Source: Desulfofalx alkaliphila DSM 12257 (GTDB lineage Bacteria; Bacillota; Desulfotomaculia; Desulfotomaculales; Desulfohalotomaculaceae). From it: DNA of 64,000 nt. The notes below the pieces were generated by a model, which saw only the letters and a list, made by a program, of their open reading frames with translations, made no database searches and had not been told where the DNA came from. Every line of letters begins with the position of its first letter. Position 1 is the first letter of the stretch. Below are positions 16,760 through 24,864 of the stretch, piece after piece. The translations under genes were made by a program, and so were the position numbers. The stretch is taken from contig NZ_KL544001.1 of the NCBI RefSeq assembly GCF_000711975.1, positions 93,362-157,361 on the forward strand. The letters are read 5' to 3'.

Positions 16760-18841
16760 GTGTTTTCTGACATTGAGATTGGTGTCTTTTTGGATGAACT
16801 GGAAGAAAAACTGCAAATTATCAATGACAACCTGCTGGTGCTTGAAAGAGAGCCCGAAAACCAAGAGGTGCTGCAGGAAATTTTCCGGGCTGCACACACC
16901 ATTAAGGGATCCTCTGGGGTGATGGGCTATGAAAAAATGGCCTCGCTCACCCATGAAATAGAAAACCTTTTTGATAAAATCCGCCAAGGCCAGGTAACGG
17001 TGGATTCAGAAATGATTAATATTCTTTTCGAAGCATCAGATGCCCTGCGCATGCTAAAGGATGAAATAACCGGCGACGGTGTAACGGTGGACGTTAGCGA
17101 GGTGGTGGCCAAGGTATCGGGCTGCCTGGGTGGACACTGCGACACCCCAAAACCGGAGTCCCAGGCACCGGAGGCCCCGGTGCCGGCCGATGGCGAATAC
17201 CGGCATAGCTGGGTGCCCTTGGATGATGTGGTTGAATCGGTAATTAGAGAAGCGGAGCTAAAGGGCTATTGGGCCTTTCAGGTGGCCCTGGTACTGGATG
17301 AATCCTGCCAAATGAAAAATGTACGGGCCTTTTTGATTTTCGAAACGCTGCAGCAAATGGGTGAAATTATCAGAAGTGTTCCCGCGGCAGAGGATCTGCA
17401 AGAGGGCCGCTTTGACCGCGCCTTTGAAGTGATACTTCTCACCAGAGAAGACCAGGGCCAAATTTACAACACCCTGATGAGCATTGCTGAAGTGCATATG
17501 GTAGAGTTAAAACTAATAGCAGCCCTGCAAACCGCCGAAGGCCAAAAGGAGGCCGGCCCGGCCCCGTCAGGCCAAGAGGGCAAGGCAGAAACCGCTGAAG
17601 AAAAAACCGCCCCGACCAAAGAGCGGGGCAGTGCCAGGGTGGTTAAAACGGTGCGGGTGGATGTGCAAAAGCTGGATACTTTGATGAACCTGGTGGGCGA
17701 ACTGGTGATAGACCGCACCAGGTTAAGCCGCTTTGCGGAAATATTTGAAAGCCAGTACCGCTCCGACGAACTGGCGGAATCCATAAATGAAATAGCAAAC
17801 CACCTTGGCCAGGTTACCTCTGACCTGCAGGAGCAAATTATGAAGGCCCGCATGCTACCGGTATCTCAAATCTTTAACCGCTTCCCGCGGATGGTGAGGG
17901 ATACCGCCCAAAAGCTGGGCAAAGAAATAGATTTTATTGTGGAGGGCAAAGAAACTGAACTTGACCGCAACGTAATTGAAATGATAGGTGACCCCTTAAT
18001 TCACCTCATTAGAAATGCCATCGATCATGGCATAGAGACCCCGGAAGAGCGGATAAGGAAAGGCAAGCCCAGGGCCGGCAGGTTGGAGCTAAAGGCCTCT
18101 TACCATGAAAGCCATATCGTTATTACCATTGAAGACGACGGCAAAGGTATTGATGTAAATAAAATCCGGCAAAGGGCAGTGGACTTGGGATTATACGACC
18201 GGGAAGGGGCTGCCCGCCTCAGCGACCGCGAAGTGCTGGATTTAATCTTCAGACCGGGCTTCTCCACCGCTTCTTCGGTGAGCGACCTCTCGGGCCGCGG
18301 TGTGGGCATGGATGTGGTGCGCACTGCCATAGAGCAAATTAACGGCATGGTGGATTTGGATACCAAACTGGGTGAAGGCAGTAAGTTTACCATCAGCCTG
18401 CCCCTGACCCTGGCCATCATCCGTTCCCTGATGGTCAGCTTAGATGATCAGGTTTACGCCTTCCCCCTTTCCAATGTGCAGGAGACGCTGCGCATCAACG
18501 CCGACGAAATTCGCCGCATTGGCAACAACGAAGTGATTGTGGTGCGGGAACGCATATTGCCCCTGCTGCGCCTATCTGAGTTCTTTGGCATGGGCAGCAG
18601 CGAAGCCGACAAGCTCTATGTGGTCATCGTTGCCTCCGCAGAAAGGCGGGTGGCAGTGGTGGTGGACAGATTGCTGGGCGAACAGGAAATTGTCATCAAG
18701 TCCTTGGGTGAATACCTGGGCGACGTGGTAGGCCTGTCGGGGGCCACCATTTTAGGCGACGGCCAGGTGGCCCTTATTGTCGATGCCCGGGGCATTGTTA
18801 AAGAAGCGGGCATAGTAGAGGATGTGCAATATGCCGGTTAA
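16760..18841 (+). CDS. cheA: Chemotaxis histidine kinase CheA
   Basis: 693 residues starting at GTG behind GGGAGGTAG. Domain order: HPt with phospho-acceptor H46 (AAHTIKGSSG), a CheY-binding P2-like region (about 150-260), a linker rich in Ala, Glu and Lys, the dimerisation helices (about 300-365), a HATPase domain (HLIRNAIDHGIE, DDGKGID, GRGVGMDVV) and a CheW-like C-terminal domain. It passes phosphate to CheY and CheB. All motifs look intact. Its end overlaps the cheB start by 11 bases. Confidence 0.95.
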   Translation: MFSDIEIGVFLDELEEKLQIINDNLLVLEREPENQEVLQEIFRAAHTIKGSSGVMGYEKMASLTHEIENLFDKIRQGQVTVDSEMINILFEASDALRMLKDEITGDGVTVDVSEVVAKVSGCLGGHCDTPKPESQAPEAPVPADGEYRHSWVPLDDVVESVIREAELKGYWAFQVALVLDESCQMKNVRAFLIFETLQQMGEIIRSVPAAEDLQEGRFDRAFEVILLTREDQGQIYNTLMSIAEVHMVELKLIAALQTAEGQKEAGPAPSGQEGKAETAEEKTAPTKERGSARVVKTVRVDVQKLDTLMNLVGELVIDRTRLSRFAEIFESQYRSDELAESINEIANHLGQVTSDLQEQIMKARMLPVSQIFNRFPRMVRDTAQKLGKEIDFIVEGKETELDRNVIEMIGDPLIHLIRNAIDHGIETPEERIRKGKPRAGRLELKASYHESHIVITIEDDGKGIDVNKIRQRAVDLGLYDREGAARLSDREVLDLIFRPGFSTASSVSDLSGRGVGMDVVRTAIEQINGMVDLDTKLGEGSKFTISLPLTLAIIRSLMVSLDDQVYAFPLSNVQETLRINADEIRRIGNNEVIVVRERILPLLRLSEFFGMGSSEADKLYVVIVASAERRVAVVVDRLLGEQEIVIKSLGEYLGDVVGLSGATILGDGQVALIVDARGIVKEAGIVEDVQYAG

Positions 18842-19901
18842 GGTACTGGTGGTGGATGACTCGCTGCTCATTAGGCGGCTGGTCACCCGCATGCTGGAAG
18901 AAGAAAAGGATATTCAGGTGATTGGCCAGGCGGCAGACGGCCTGGAAGCCATTGAAATGATTAAAAAACTAAAGCCCCAGGTGGTGACCATGGATGTGGA
19001 AATGCCCAAGCTGGACGGCATTGCCACCCTGCGCCGGGTAATGAGAGAATGCCCGGTGCCGGTAATTATGCTCAGTGCATACACCACCGCAGGGGCCAGG
19101 GCCACCATGGAGGCACTGGCCTTGGGGGCAGTGGACTTTGTGGGCAAACCCATGAAGCCCGGGCAGCTGGGCCCCATGATAGCGGACCTAAAGGCAAAAA
19201 TAAGGGTGGCCGCCGGTGTTTCACTGGGCAAGGTGGCGGCCCGCCCCGCCGCCCCGCCAAAGCCCCCGGCGCCGGCCCCGGCCCCCGGGTTCAGGGCTAA
19301 GGACTGGCCCAGAACGGCAGCGGGCAAAATAGAGCTGGTGGTAATTGGCTGCTCCACCGGTGGCCCGGCGGCATTGCAAAACATCATCCCCCGGCTGCCG
19401 GCCAACCTGCCTGTGGGTGTGGTGGTGGTACAGCATATCCCGGTGGGTTTTTCTAAATCCCTGTCCGAACACTTAAACCGCAAAAGTGCGGTGGAAGTAA
19501 TCCACGGCCACACCGGGGACGAGGTGCGCCCGGGCAGGGTAATAGTGGCCCCGGCGGGCTGCGAGACCCACTTTATAAAAAGCGGCGGCAAAGTTACCGT
19601 TAAACTGGAAAAATGCAACCAACCCATTCCCCCGGCCACCTTCCGCCCCTCGGTGGATCAAGTTATGACTGCAGCCACCAAAATATACAAGGGCAACCTC
19701 TTGGGCGTATTACTCACCGGCATGGGCCGGGACGGCGCCCAAGGAATGCTGGAAATAAGAAAGCTGGGCGGCCGCACCATAGCCCAAGACGAGGCCAGCT
19801 GCGTGGTGTACGGCATGCCCAAGGCAGCCATAGACCTGGGTGCAGCCGAAAAAATATCCCCATTGAACAAAATCGCCCAAGAAATTCTCGATTTGCTATA
19901 A
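18831..19901 (+). CDS. cheB: Chemotaxis methylesterase/deamidase CheB
   Basis: 356 residues from ATG 18831, preferred over ATG 18822 because GAGGA lies 8 bases before it. Receiver domain 1-120 has D9/D10, D55 and FVGKP. A linker of about 40 residues rich in Pro and Ala (KPPAPAPAPG) leads to the CheB methylesterase domain with catalytic serine in GCSTGGPAAL, histidine in VQHIP and aspartate in GMGRDGAQG. It removes receptor methyl groups when phosphorylated. Its partner CheR is 37 kb away at 56910. Confidence 0.95.
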   Translation: MPVKVLVVDDSLLIRRLVTRMLEEEKDIQVIGQAADGLEAIEMIKKLKPQVVTMDVEMPKLDGIATLRRVMRECPVPVIMLSAYTTAGARATMEALALGAVDFVGKPMKPGQLGPMIADLKAKIRVAAGVSLGKVAARPAAPPKPPAPAPAPGFRAKDWPRTAAGKIELVVIGCSTGGPAALQNIIPRLPANLPVGVVVVQHIPVGFSKSLSEHLNRKSAVEVIHGHTGDEVRPGRVIVAPAGCETHFIKSGGKVTVKLEKCNQPIPPATFRPSVDQVMTAATKIYKGNLLGVLLTGMGRDGAQGMLEIRKLGGRTIAQDEASCVVYGMPKAAIDLGAAEKISPLNKIAQEILDLL

Positions 19902-19963
19902 AGTTCACAGCCGGTCAGTCGAATATAATAATAAGTGGTATTGTGCTACATTGATGGTTTTCC

Positions 19964-19987
19964 GTAGGGGTTTATTTATCAAACCCC
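19964..19987 (+). repeat. REP-like palindrome starting with GTAG, copy 1
   Basis: GTAG then GGGGTTT/AAACCCC around a 7-base loop. It lies in the 204-base gap between cheB and flgM, with copy 2 close behind. Very similar to the copies at 20908 and 24061. The rest of this gap holds no gene; a weak TAAA-N15-GTCGAATA at its left end could be a degenerate sigma-D site. Confidence 0.7.
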
Positions 19988-20007
19988 AATGCAAACGCAG
20001 CCCTATT

Positions 20008-20055
20008 GTAGGGAACGGTCTGTGACCGTTCCGCTGGGTTCGATTCATCGAACCC
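20008..20055 (+). repeat. REP-like double palindrome, copy 2
   Basis: GTAG followed by GGAACGGTC/GACCGTTCC and then GGGTTCGAT/ATCGAACCC. Same layout as the repeat at 20965. Lies in the flgM leader, 50 bases before its start. Confidence 0.75.
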
Positions 20056-20105
20056 TGAACACAAACATTACACCACTTGAAAATCGAACCGGAGGTGGGT
20101 GAACA

Positions 20106-20390
20106 ATGAAAATCACCCCAATAAACCAAATAAACATATACTCAAACCAAGCCAAAAAGAACAACATCAACAAAAACCAAAAAACAACAATCCAGGGCGA
20201 TAGCCTCGAAATATCCCAAACCGCCCGGGAAACCAGCAAATACAATGCAGAACTGAAAAAACTGCCCCAAATAAGGGAAGAAAAGATACAAACCCTAAAA
20301 GAAAGCATTAAAAAGGGAACTTACCAACCCTCTGCCGAAAAGATCGCAGAGGAAATGATAAATGAAAGGCGCCTGGATGAATTAGTCTAA
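20106..20390 (+). CDS. flgM: Anti-sigma-D factor FlgM
   Basis: 94 residues, typical size. FlgM holds sigma-D (FliA) inactive until the hook-basal body is finished and it is exported. The N-terminus MKITPINQINIYS and the C-terminal sigma-binding helices (REEKIQTLKESIKKGTYQ, KIAEEMINERRLDELV) match the family. ATG follows GGAGGTGGGTGAACA. It starts the flgM-flgN-flgK-flgL run, the same order as in Bacillus; two palindromic repeats sit in its leader. Confidence 0.9.
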   Translation: MKITPINQINIYSNQAKKNNINKNQKTTIQGDSLEISQTARETSKYNAELKKLPQIREEKIQTLKESIKKGTYQPSAEKIAEEMINERRLDELV

Positions 20391-20401
20391 GGAGTGATCC
20401 A

Positions 20402-20893
20402 ATGGAGCCTCTTTTTTTTGAACTAACTAAAATACTAAAACAACAGCGGGATGTGGCCAAAGAAATACTGGCCTCAACCCAAGAGCAAAACACCGCCCTG
20501 CGCCAAAACGACCTGCCGGGGCTAAACGAAGCTATAAAACAGCTGACCAAACACACCATGCAGATGGCCCAACTGGACCCCAAACGGGAAGAAGTCCAAG
20601 TGAAACTGGAAAAAACACTGGGGCTAAAACCGGGGGCAACCATCAGCCAAATGTTGCCCCACGCACCGGCGGCGGTACAAAAAGAACTAAAAGAACTGCA
20701 GCAGGAAATAAAAGAGCACTTTGACCAACTACAAGAACTGAACCAATTTAACAAGGTGCTCACCAACAGGGCACTGCAAGTAAACACCGCCCTGCTAAAA
20801 ATACTTAACCCAGGCAGCGGCCCAACCTACCACTCCGGCGGCAAAGTAACCAAAGAAGAAAACAAGCTGGAAATGCTAAACAAAACAGTTTAG
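20402..20893 (+). CDS. flgN: FlgN-family export chaperone
   Basis: 163 residues, almost wholly alpha-helical and coiled-coil, as expected for FlgN, which escorts FlgK and FlgL to the export gate. Sequence patterns LTKILKQQRDVAKEIL and LKELQQEIKEHFDQLQELNQFN fit the FlgN family, and so does the slot between flgM and flgK. ATG is 7 bases after AAGGAG. A 190-base gap with three palindromic repeats follows. Confidence 0.85.
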   Translation: MEPLFFELTKILKQQRDVAKEILASTQEQNTALRQNDLPGLNEAIKQLTKHTMQMAQLDPKREEVQVKLEKTLGLKPGATISQMLPHAPAAVQKELKELQQEIKEHFDQLQELNQFNKVLTNRALQVNTALLKILNPGSGPTYHSGGKVTKEENKLEMLNKTV

Positions 20894-20907
20894 GAAGATA
20901 AATGCTC

Positions 20908-20931
20908 GTAGGGGTTTGATTCATCAAACCC
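20908..20931 (+). repeat. REP-like palindrome starting with GTAG, copy 3
   Basis: GTAGGGGTTTGATTCATC then AAACCC; stem GGGTTTGAT/ATCAAACCC. Shares GTAGGGGTTT and the CAAACCC arm with copy 1. In the flgN-flgK gap. Confidence 0.72.
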
Positions 20932-20964
20932 AAAATACACGGGTACTTGGGTTGCCTGGTTTTT

Positions 20965-21011
20965 GTAGGGAACGGTCTGTGACCGTACCGCTGCGTTCAT
21001 TCAGCAAACCC
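20965..21011 (+). repeat. REP-like double palindrome, copy 4
   Basis: GTAGGGAACGGTCTGTGACC, identical to copy 2 over its first 20 bases, then a decayed second hairpin (GCGTTC/CAAACCC). In the flgN-flgK gap. Confidence 0.75.
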
Positions 21012-21026
21012 AACGTAACCCTAACT

Positions 21027-21055
21027 GTAGGAAACGGCCCCTGTGCCGTTCCGCT
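21027..21055 (+). repeat. REP-like palindrome, copy 5
   Basis: GTAGGAAACGGCCCCTGTGC then CGTTCCGCT; stem GGAAACGG/CCGTTCC with one bulge and the same CGCT end as copies 2 and 4. It ends 29 bases before the flgK start. Confidence 0.7.
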
Positions 21056-21084
21056 GACTGCAACAAACGAAAGTGGTGAAACAA

Positions 21085-22518
21085 ATGGCAGGCACATTTT
21101 TTGGTATAGAAACCGCCCGCAGGGGCTTACAGGTACATCAAAAGGCACTAAATATCACCGGCCACAACCTGGCTAACGCCAGCACCCCCGGTTACTCCCG
21201 GCAGCAGGTGATGATGAATGCCACCTCGCCCTATGCCGTACCGGGCATCAACAGCAGCGTAACCCCCGGCCAACTGGGCACCGGGGTAGGTATAGACAGC
21301 ATCCGCCGGGTGAGGGATGAATATTTAGATAACAGCGTGCGCCAGTCGGTGACGGCAAACCACTACTGGGAAGACCAAATTAGCTTTCTCCAGCGGGCTG
21401 AGGCAGCCTTTGCCGAACCTGCAGTTGAAGGCATAGGCGATCGCATTACTGAATTTTTCAAAGCCTGGATGAACCTAAACAACAACCCACAAGATTCCGG
21501 CGCCAAAGCGGTGGTGGTGGAACTGGGCAGCGAATTGGCCACCATGATATCATCCACCTACAAACAGCTGGACGACGTGGAGAAAAGCATAGCTGATATT
21601 AATGGTCCAACAGTAAACGGTGCACTGGCAGACCAGGTAAATAGAGTTAATGAATTGTTAAAACAACTGAAAGATCTGGATACATCTATCAAGAAAGTAA
21701 TCCGAGTTGGCCAACAGCCCAACGACCTGCTGGACAAACGGGACCAAATTTTAGAAGAACTGAGCCAGTTTGGCCCGGTAAAGGTAGATTTTGAAACGGT
21801 GGGCGTTAACCTGGGCGGTATATCAAAACTTGAATTTCACGGTCAGAATATAGATTTAAATGATTCTCTCGAGCTATTTAACTTAGAAGCAAGACAAGTA
21901 GTTGATGTTGATGGCAACGTCAGTGACGAAATAGTTTTGCGTTATGGCAGTGATGATGTTATTAATCTAACAGCCAATTGTAATGACGCCAACACCGGCG
22001 GGTCTCTCTTAGGTTTAGAAAAGGCCAGGCAAAACTTAATTGAGTATAAAGATATGCTTGACAAGCTGGCTACGGCCATGGCCGACAACATAGGTGAAGT
22101 AGGAAAATCTGATCCTGATTCTGCCCTTGACATACCATTTTTCACCGGAGAATTGAAAGACGGTAACTTTAAAGTTGACGACCGTCTGATAGACACACCG
22201 GCCTTAATTGACGGAACAATGGCCGGGGATATAGCGGCCCTAAGGGATGAGAAGTTAATTGATGATAGTACCCTTGAACAGCATTACGGCCTACTTATTA
22301 CCAAAGTAGGTGCCAGTGTAGACAGTGCCGACAGCATGGCCGGCAACCAGGCGGCCATCACCAAACAAATCACCGCCCTAAGGGATTCGGTATCCGGTGT
22401 GGCGGTGGACGAAGAATTAACTTTAATGCTCCAGTACCAATACGGTTTTCAGGCCTCGGCCCGCATGATAAACACCCTAGACGGTATGTTGGATGTAATT
22501 ATTAACCGCTTGTTCTAG
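21085..22518 (+). CDS. flgK: Hook-filament junction protein FlgK (HAP1)
   Basis: 477 residues. The N-terminal flagellar rod signature (GTFFGIETARRGLQVHQKAL, ITGHNLANASTPGYSRQQV) and the C-terminal LMLQYQYGFQASARMINTLD match FlgK. The length is normal. ATG 21085 is taken because FlgK proteins begin with this motif; an upstream GTG is also in frame. FlgK caps the hook and joins it to the filament through FlgL. flgL starts 19 bases after its stop. Confidence 0.93.
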   Translation: MAGTFFGIETARRGLQVHQKALNITGHNLANASTPGYSRQQVMMNATSPYAVPGINSSVTPGQLGTGVGIDSIRRVRDEYLDNSVRQSVTANHYWEDQISFLQRAEAAFAEPAVEGIGDRITEFFKAWMNLNNNPQDSGAKAVVVELGSELATMISSTYKQLDDVEKSIADINGPTVNGALADQVNRVNELLKQLKDLDTSIKKVIRVGQQPNDLLDKRDQILEELSQFGPVKVDFETVGVNLGGISKLEFHGQNIDLNDSLELFNLEARQVVDVDGNVSDEIVLRYGSDDVINLTANCNDANTGGSLLGLEKARQNLIEYKDMLDKLATAMADNIGEVGKSDPDSALDIPFFTGELKDGNFKVDDRLIDTPALIDGTMAGDIAALRDEKLIDDSTLEQHYGLLITKVGASVDSADSMAGNQAAITKQITALRDSVSGVAVDEELTLMLQYQYGFQASARMINTLDGMLDVIINRLF

Positions 22519-22537
22519 AATGGGGGAGTATAAAAAA

Positions 22538-23518
22538 ATGAGAATAACTAACACATACTTTGCCAACCAGGTGCTAAGGGGCATTCAGGGCAACCTGGGC
22601 AAGCTGGCCCGCAGTCAAGAACAGCTGGCCACCGGAAAAAGAATACTGCGCCTCAGCGATGACCCCAAAGTGATGAGCGAGTTTATGAAAATTAAGTCCA
22701 CCATGTCCTATAACGAGCAGTACAAAAGGAACATAGACGACGGATTAAGTTACCTTGAAATGGGCGACACCTCCATGGGGACCATAGTTGATGTTTTGGC
22801 AAAGGCCAACGAGTATACCATTCAGGCGGCCAACGACACATATAATGCCGAACAGCGGCAAGTAATTGCGGAACAAATAGATAAATTAATAGACCAGGTG
22901 GTAGACCTGGCCAACTCCACAGTGGGCGGCAAATATATTTATGCCGGTACAAAAAACGACTACCCCCCCTTTAAACGGGAAGGGGATAAGATTATTTACC
23001 TTGGTAATACCGACCAAATAAAGCGGGAAGTGGCTGCAGCTACCAGCTACCGCATTGATGCACCGGGTATTACCTACGACCCCAGTGATCCAGATGGCCC
23101 TGTGGGCGTCTTTGGTGAAGCTATTGACTTTGACGAAGATGACGGCAGCTATGTTGTCTATGATCCTGATGCCGACCCCAAGGGAGATGGGATATTTGAG
23201 GTTCTATTTGCACTGCGGGATCGGTTGAATGCCGATGATTCCGATGGTTTGCAAGACAGTATCGGTGAACTGCAGCAGGTAAGCGACCATATACTTCGCC
23301 ACCGTGTGGCGGTGGGCGCCCGTTTCCAGCACTTTGAATCCTTAAAAATACAGTTGATGGATCAAGATGTTAACCTTGCCCAGAGTTTGGATAATGTTGA
23401 AGCGGCAGACATGGCCCGGCTATCCATCGAATACAGCCAATACCAGTTATCCTACAATGCTTCTCTTGCGGTGGGCGCCAACATCATGCAGACCAGTCTG
23501 CTCGACTTCTTAAGATAA
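22538..23518 (+). CDS. flgL: Hook-filament junction protein FlgL (HAP3)
   Basis: 326 residues from ATG 22538, 11 bases after GGGGGAG; the earlier ATG at 22520 lies before that ribosome site. Flagellin-like ends are clear: MRITNTYFANQVLRGI and the C-terminal DVNLAQSLDNVEAADMARL, ILQTSLLDFLR-type helix. It connects FlgK to the flagellin filament. The centre is variable and acidic (DPDADPKGDG). Confidence 0.92.
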   Translation: MRITNTYFANQVLRGIQGNLGKLARSQEQLATGKRILRLSDDPKVMSEFMKIKSTMSYNEQYKRNIDDGLSYLEMGDTSMGTIVDVLAKANEYTIQAANDTYNAEQRQVIAEQIDKLIDQVVDLANSTVGGKYIYAGTKNDYPPFKREGDKIIYLGNTDQIKREVAAATSYRIDAPGITYDPSDPDGPVGVFGEAIDFDEDDGSYVVYDPDADPKGDGIFEVLFALRDRLNADDSDGLQDSIGELQQVSDHILRHRVAVGARFQHFESLKIQLMDQDVNLAQSLDNVEAADMARLSIEYSQYQLSYNASLAVGANIMQTSLLDFLR

Positions 23519-23575
23519 AAGTAATTTTAACCCTTTGGGGCCCAAATTCATCGGGCCCAATAGGAGAGATCTTCC

Positions 23576-23938
23576 ATGAAAATAGGTGCCGGCGGTCTAC
23601 AGTCAAAACTGGCCCACGAGGGTCTTACCATACGCCAGCTTGACCCTGCCAGGGCCAATAAAGGATTAGACCAGCAGCGGATGCAAAACCCCAGCCTGGC
23701 GCAAAAGCCAATTAATGCCGACCAGCTCTTTAAAGCGCTGGCCCGGTTAAATCAGGCTGCCCAAATGTTTAACTACCCCTTAATCTTTAAACTGGTGAGG
23801 GATAAAGAGGGCAGGCAAAAGGTAAGGGTAAAAAACAAAAAGACCGGTGAAAGCCAAGACCTGGAACCGGAAGAAGCCGTCAAGTTTTCCTTTGAAACAG
23901 AACACACCGCAGGTAAAAAATTCGATGACTACGCCTAA
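23576..23938 (+). CDS. Unknown protein in the flagellar locus, possibly FlaG-like
   Basis: 120 residues with no firm family match. The slot between flgL and fliW is that of yviE in Bacillus, but this protein is shorter. The C-terminal stretch YPLIFKLVRDKEGRQKVRVK followed by KKTGESQDLEPEEAVKF resembles the FlaG pattern (a strand, then DKxTGEV-x-IPPE), so a diverged FlaG-like or chaperone role is possible but unproven. TAGGAGAG lies 7 bases before ATG. A true FlaG gene is at 30109. Confidence 0.6.
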   Translation: MKIGAGGLQSKLAHEGLTIRQLDPARANKGLDQQRMQNPSLAQKPINADQLFKALARLNQAAQMFNYPLIFKLVRDKEGRQKVRVKNKKTGESQDLEPEEAVKFSFETEHTAGKKFDDYA

Positions 23939-24009
23939 ACCGCAAAGAACTGCGGTTTTGTTTTTATCCAAAATCATGTATTATCAACTTATAAATAAGA
24001 TGCAGAAAT

Positions 24010-24036
24010 GTAGGGAAGGGCGCCCCGCCCTTCCGC
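24010..24036 (+). repeat. REP-like palindrome, copy 6
   Basis: GTAGGGAAGGGCGCCCCGCC then CTTCCGC; stem GGAAGGGCG/CGCCCTTCC. Same GTAGGGA head as copies 2 and 4 but a different stem sequence. In the leader of fliW. Confidence 0.7.
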
Positions 24037-24060
24037 CCCCCCATAGGTTGTAATTTTTAT

Positions 24061-24084
24061 GTAGGGGCTCGATTCATTGAGCCC
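24061..24084 (+). repeat. REP-like palindrome, copy 7
   Basis: GTAGGGGCTCGATTCATTGA then GCCC; stem GGGCTCGAT/ATTGAGCCC. The loop GATTCAT is the same as in copy 3, with a compensatory change in the stem. 25 bases before fliW ATG. Confidence 0.72.
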
Positions 24085-24109
24085 AAATAGAAAGCGAGCT
24101 GATTACATC

Positions 24110-24514
24110 ATGCCAAACAAAATAACCTTCAAATCCGGCCTGCCCGGCCTGCCCGAAGAACTTAAAGAATTCCAACTGCTGGCGGTGGAAGAAAACTCCC
24201 CCTTCTACTTGCTCCAGTCCACCACAGAAAAAGAAATATGCTTCATCTTAATTAACCCCTTCCCTGTCTTTCCTGACTATGAATTTGACCTGCCCCCGGA
24301 GGAGAAAAATAAACTGGAAATAAAGGCGCCCCAGGATCTGGCGGTGTTCTGTATTGTTAACGCCGCCCGGGGGTTAAAAAATGCCACCGTTAACCTATTG
24401 GCACCGGTGGTTATCAACACCGCAAAAGGGCTGGCCCGCCAAGTTGTACTGCAGGGTGAAGGCTACTCCCTTCGTCAACCGCTGCCGGCCGCCGAAAGCC
24501 AGGGGGAGGAATAA
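24110..24514 (+). CDS. fliW: Flagellar assembly factor FliW
   Basis: 134 residues, near normal. FliW binds flagellin in the cytoplasm; when flagellin is exported FliW is freed to bind CsrA and lift its block on flagellin translation. Motifs are FKSGLPGLPEELKEFQLL, FYLLQSTTEKEICFILINPF and VVINTAKGLARQVVL. The ribosome site before ATG 24110 is poor. csrA follows after 3 bases and flagellin next, exactly the partner-switch order of Bacillus. Confidence 0.92.
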   Translation: MPNKITFKSGLPGLPEELKEFQLLAVEENSPFYLLQSTTEKEICFILINPFPVFPDYEFDLPPEEKNKLEIKAPQDLAVFCIVNAARGLKNATVNLLAPVVINTAKGLARQVVLQGEGYSLRQPLPAAESQGEE

Positions 24515-24517
24515 GCC

Positions 24518-24724
24518 ATGCTGATACTATCCAGAAAAAAAGGCGAGTCCATACATATCGGCAATAACATTAAAGTAGTGGTGGTAGATGTGCAAAATGA
24601 CCAAGTGCGCCTAGGCATAGAGGCCCCTGCGGATGTGGATATTTACCGTTCAGAAATCTATCATTCCATTCAAAAGGAGAACTTAAAGGCCCTAGTAAAT
24701 CAAAATATTTTTAAGAAGAAATAA
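24518..24724 (+). CDS. csrA: Translational regulator CsrA
   Basis: 68 residues. The RNA-binding protein CsrA blocks ribosomes by binding GGA in hairpin loops. The family N-terminus MLILSRKKGESIHIGNNI, the central VRLGIEAP and the IYRSEIYHSI motif are all present. It lies directly between fliW and flagellin, and the flagellin leader has a fitting hairpin. Confidence 0.95.
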   Translation: MLILSRKKGESIHIGNNIKVVVVDVQNDQVRLGIEAPADVDIYRSEIYHSIQKENLKALVNQNIFKKK

Positions 24725-24742
24725 AATTTGTAGTTTTAGCAC

Positions 24743-24769
24743 TAAAGTTTTGTGACCAATTAACGATAT
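24743..24769 (+). promoter_or_regulatory. Sigma-D (sigma-28) promoter of flagellin
   Basis: TAAA (24743-24746), exactly 15 bases, then AACGATAT (24762-24769), against the Bacillus consensus TAAA-N15-GCCGATAT (6 of 8 in the -10). It gives a leader of about 90 bases before the flagellin start. Confidence 0.8.
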
Positions 24770-24819
24770 ATTTATTAAGCAAAGATTTCTTCATACCGGC
24801 CGGATGAGGAATTGCTTTT

Positions 24820-24839
24820 TGGCAGAAGGGATGCTGCCA
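24820..24839 (+). promoter_or_regulatory. Probable CsrA-binding hairpin in flagellin leader
   Basis: TGGCAG/CTGCCA perfect 6-bp stem with an 8-base loop AAGGGATG that exposes GGA, the core of CsrA sites. A second GGA-containing site is the ribosome site AAGGAGGT (24851-24858), 12 bases downstream. Dimeric CsrA could bridge both, as in Bacillus hag mRNA. This is predicted from pattern and context. Confidence 0.65.
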
Positions 24840-24864
24840 GTATACAAACCAAGGAGGTAAAACA

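Noticed and set aside
19964..24084. CRISPR array
   Set aside because: The repeats are palindromes of varied sequence at irregular distances, split by genes, without uniform spacers or cas genes.
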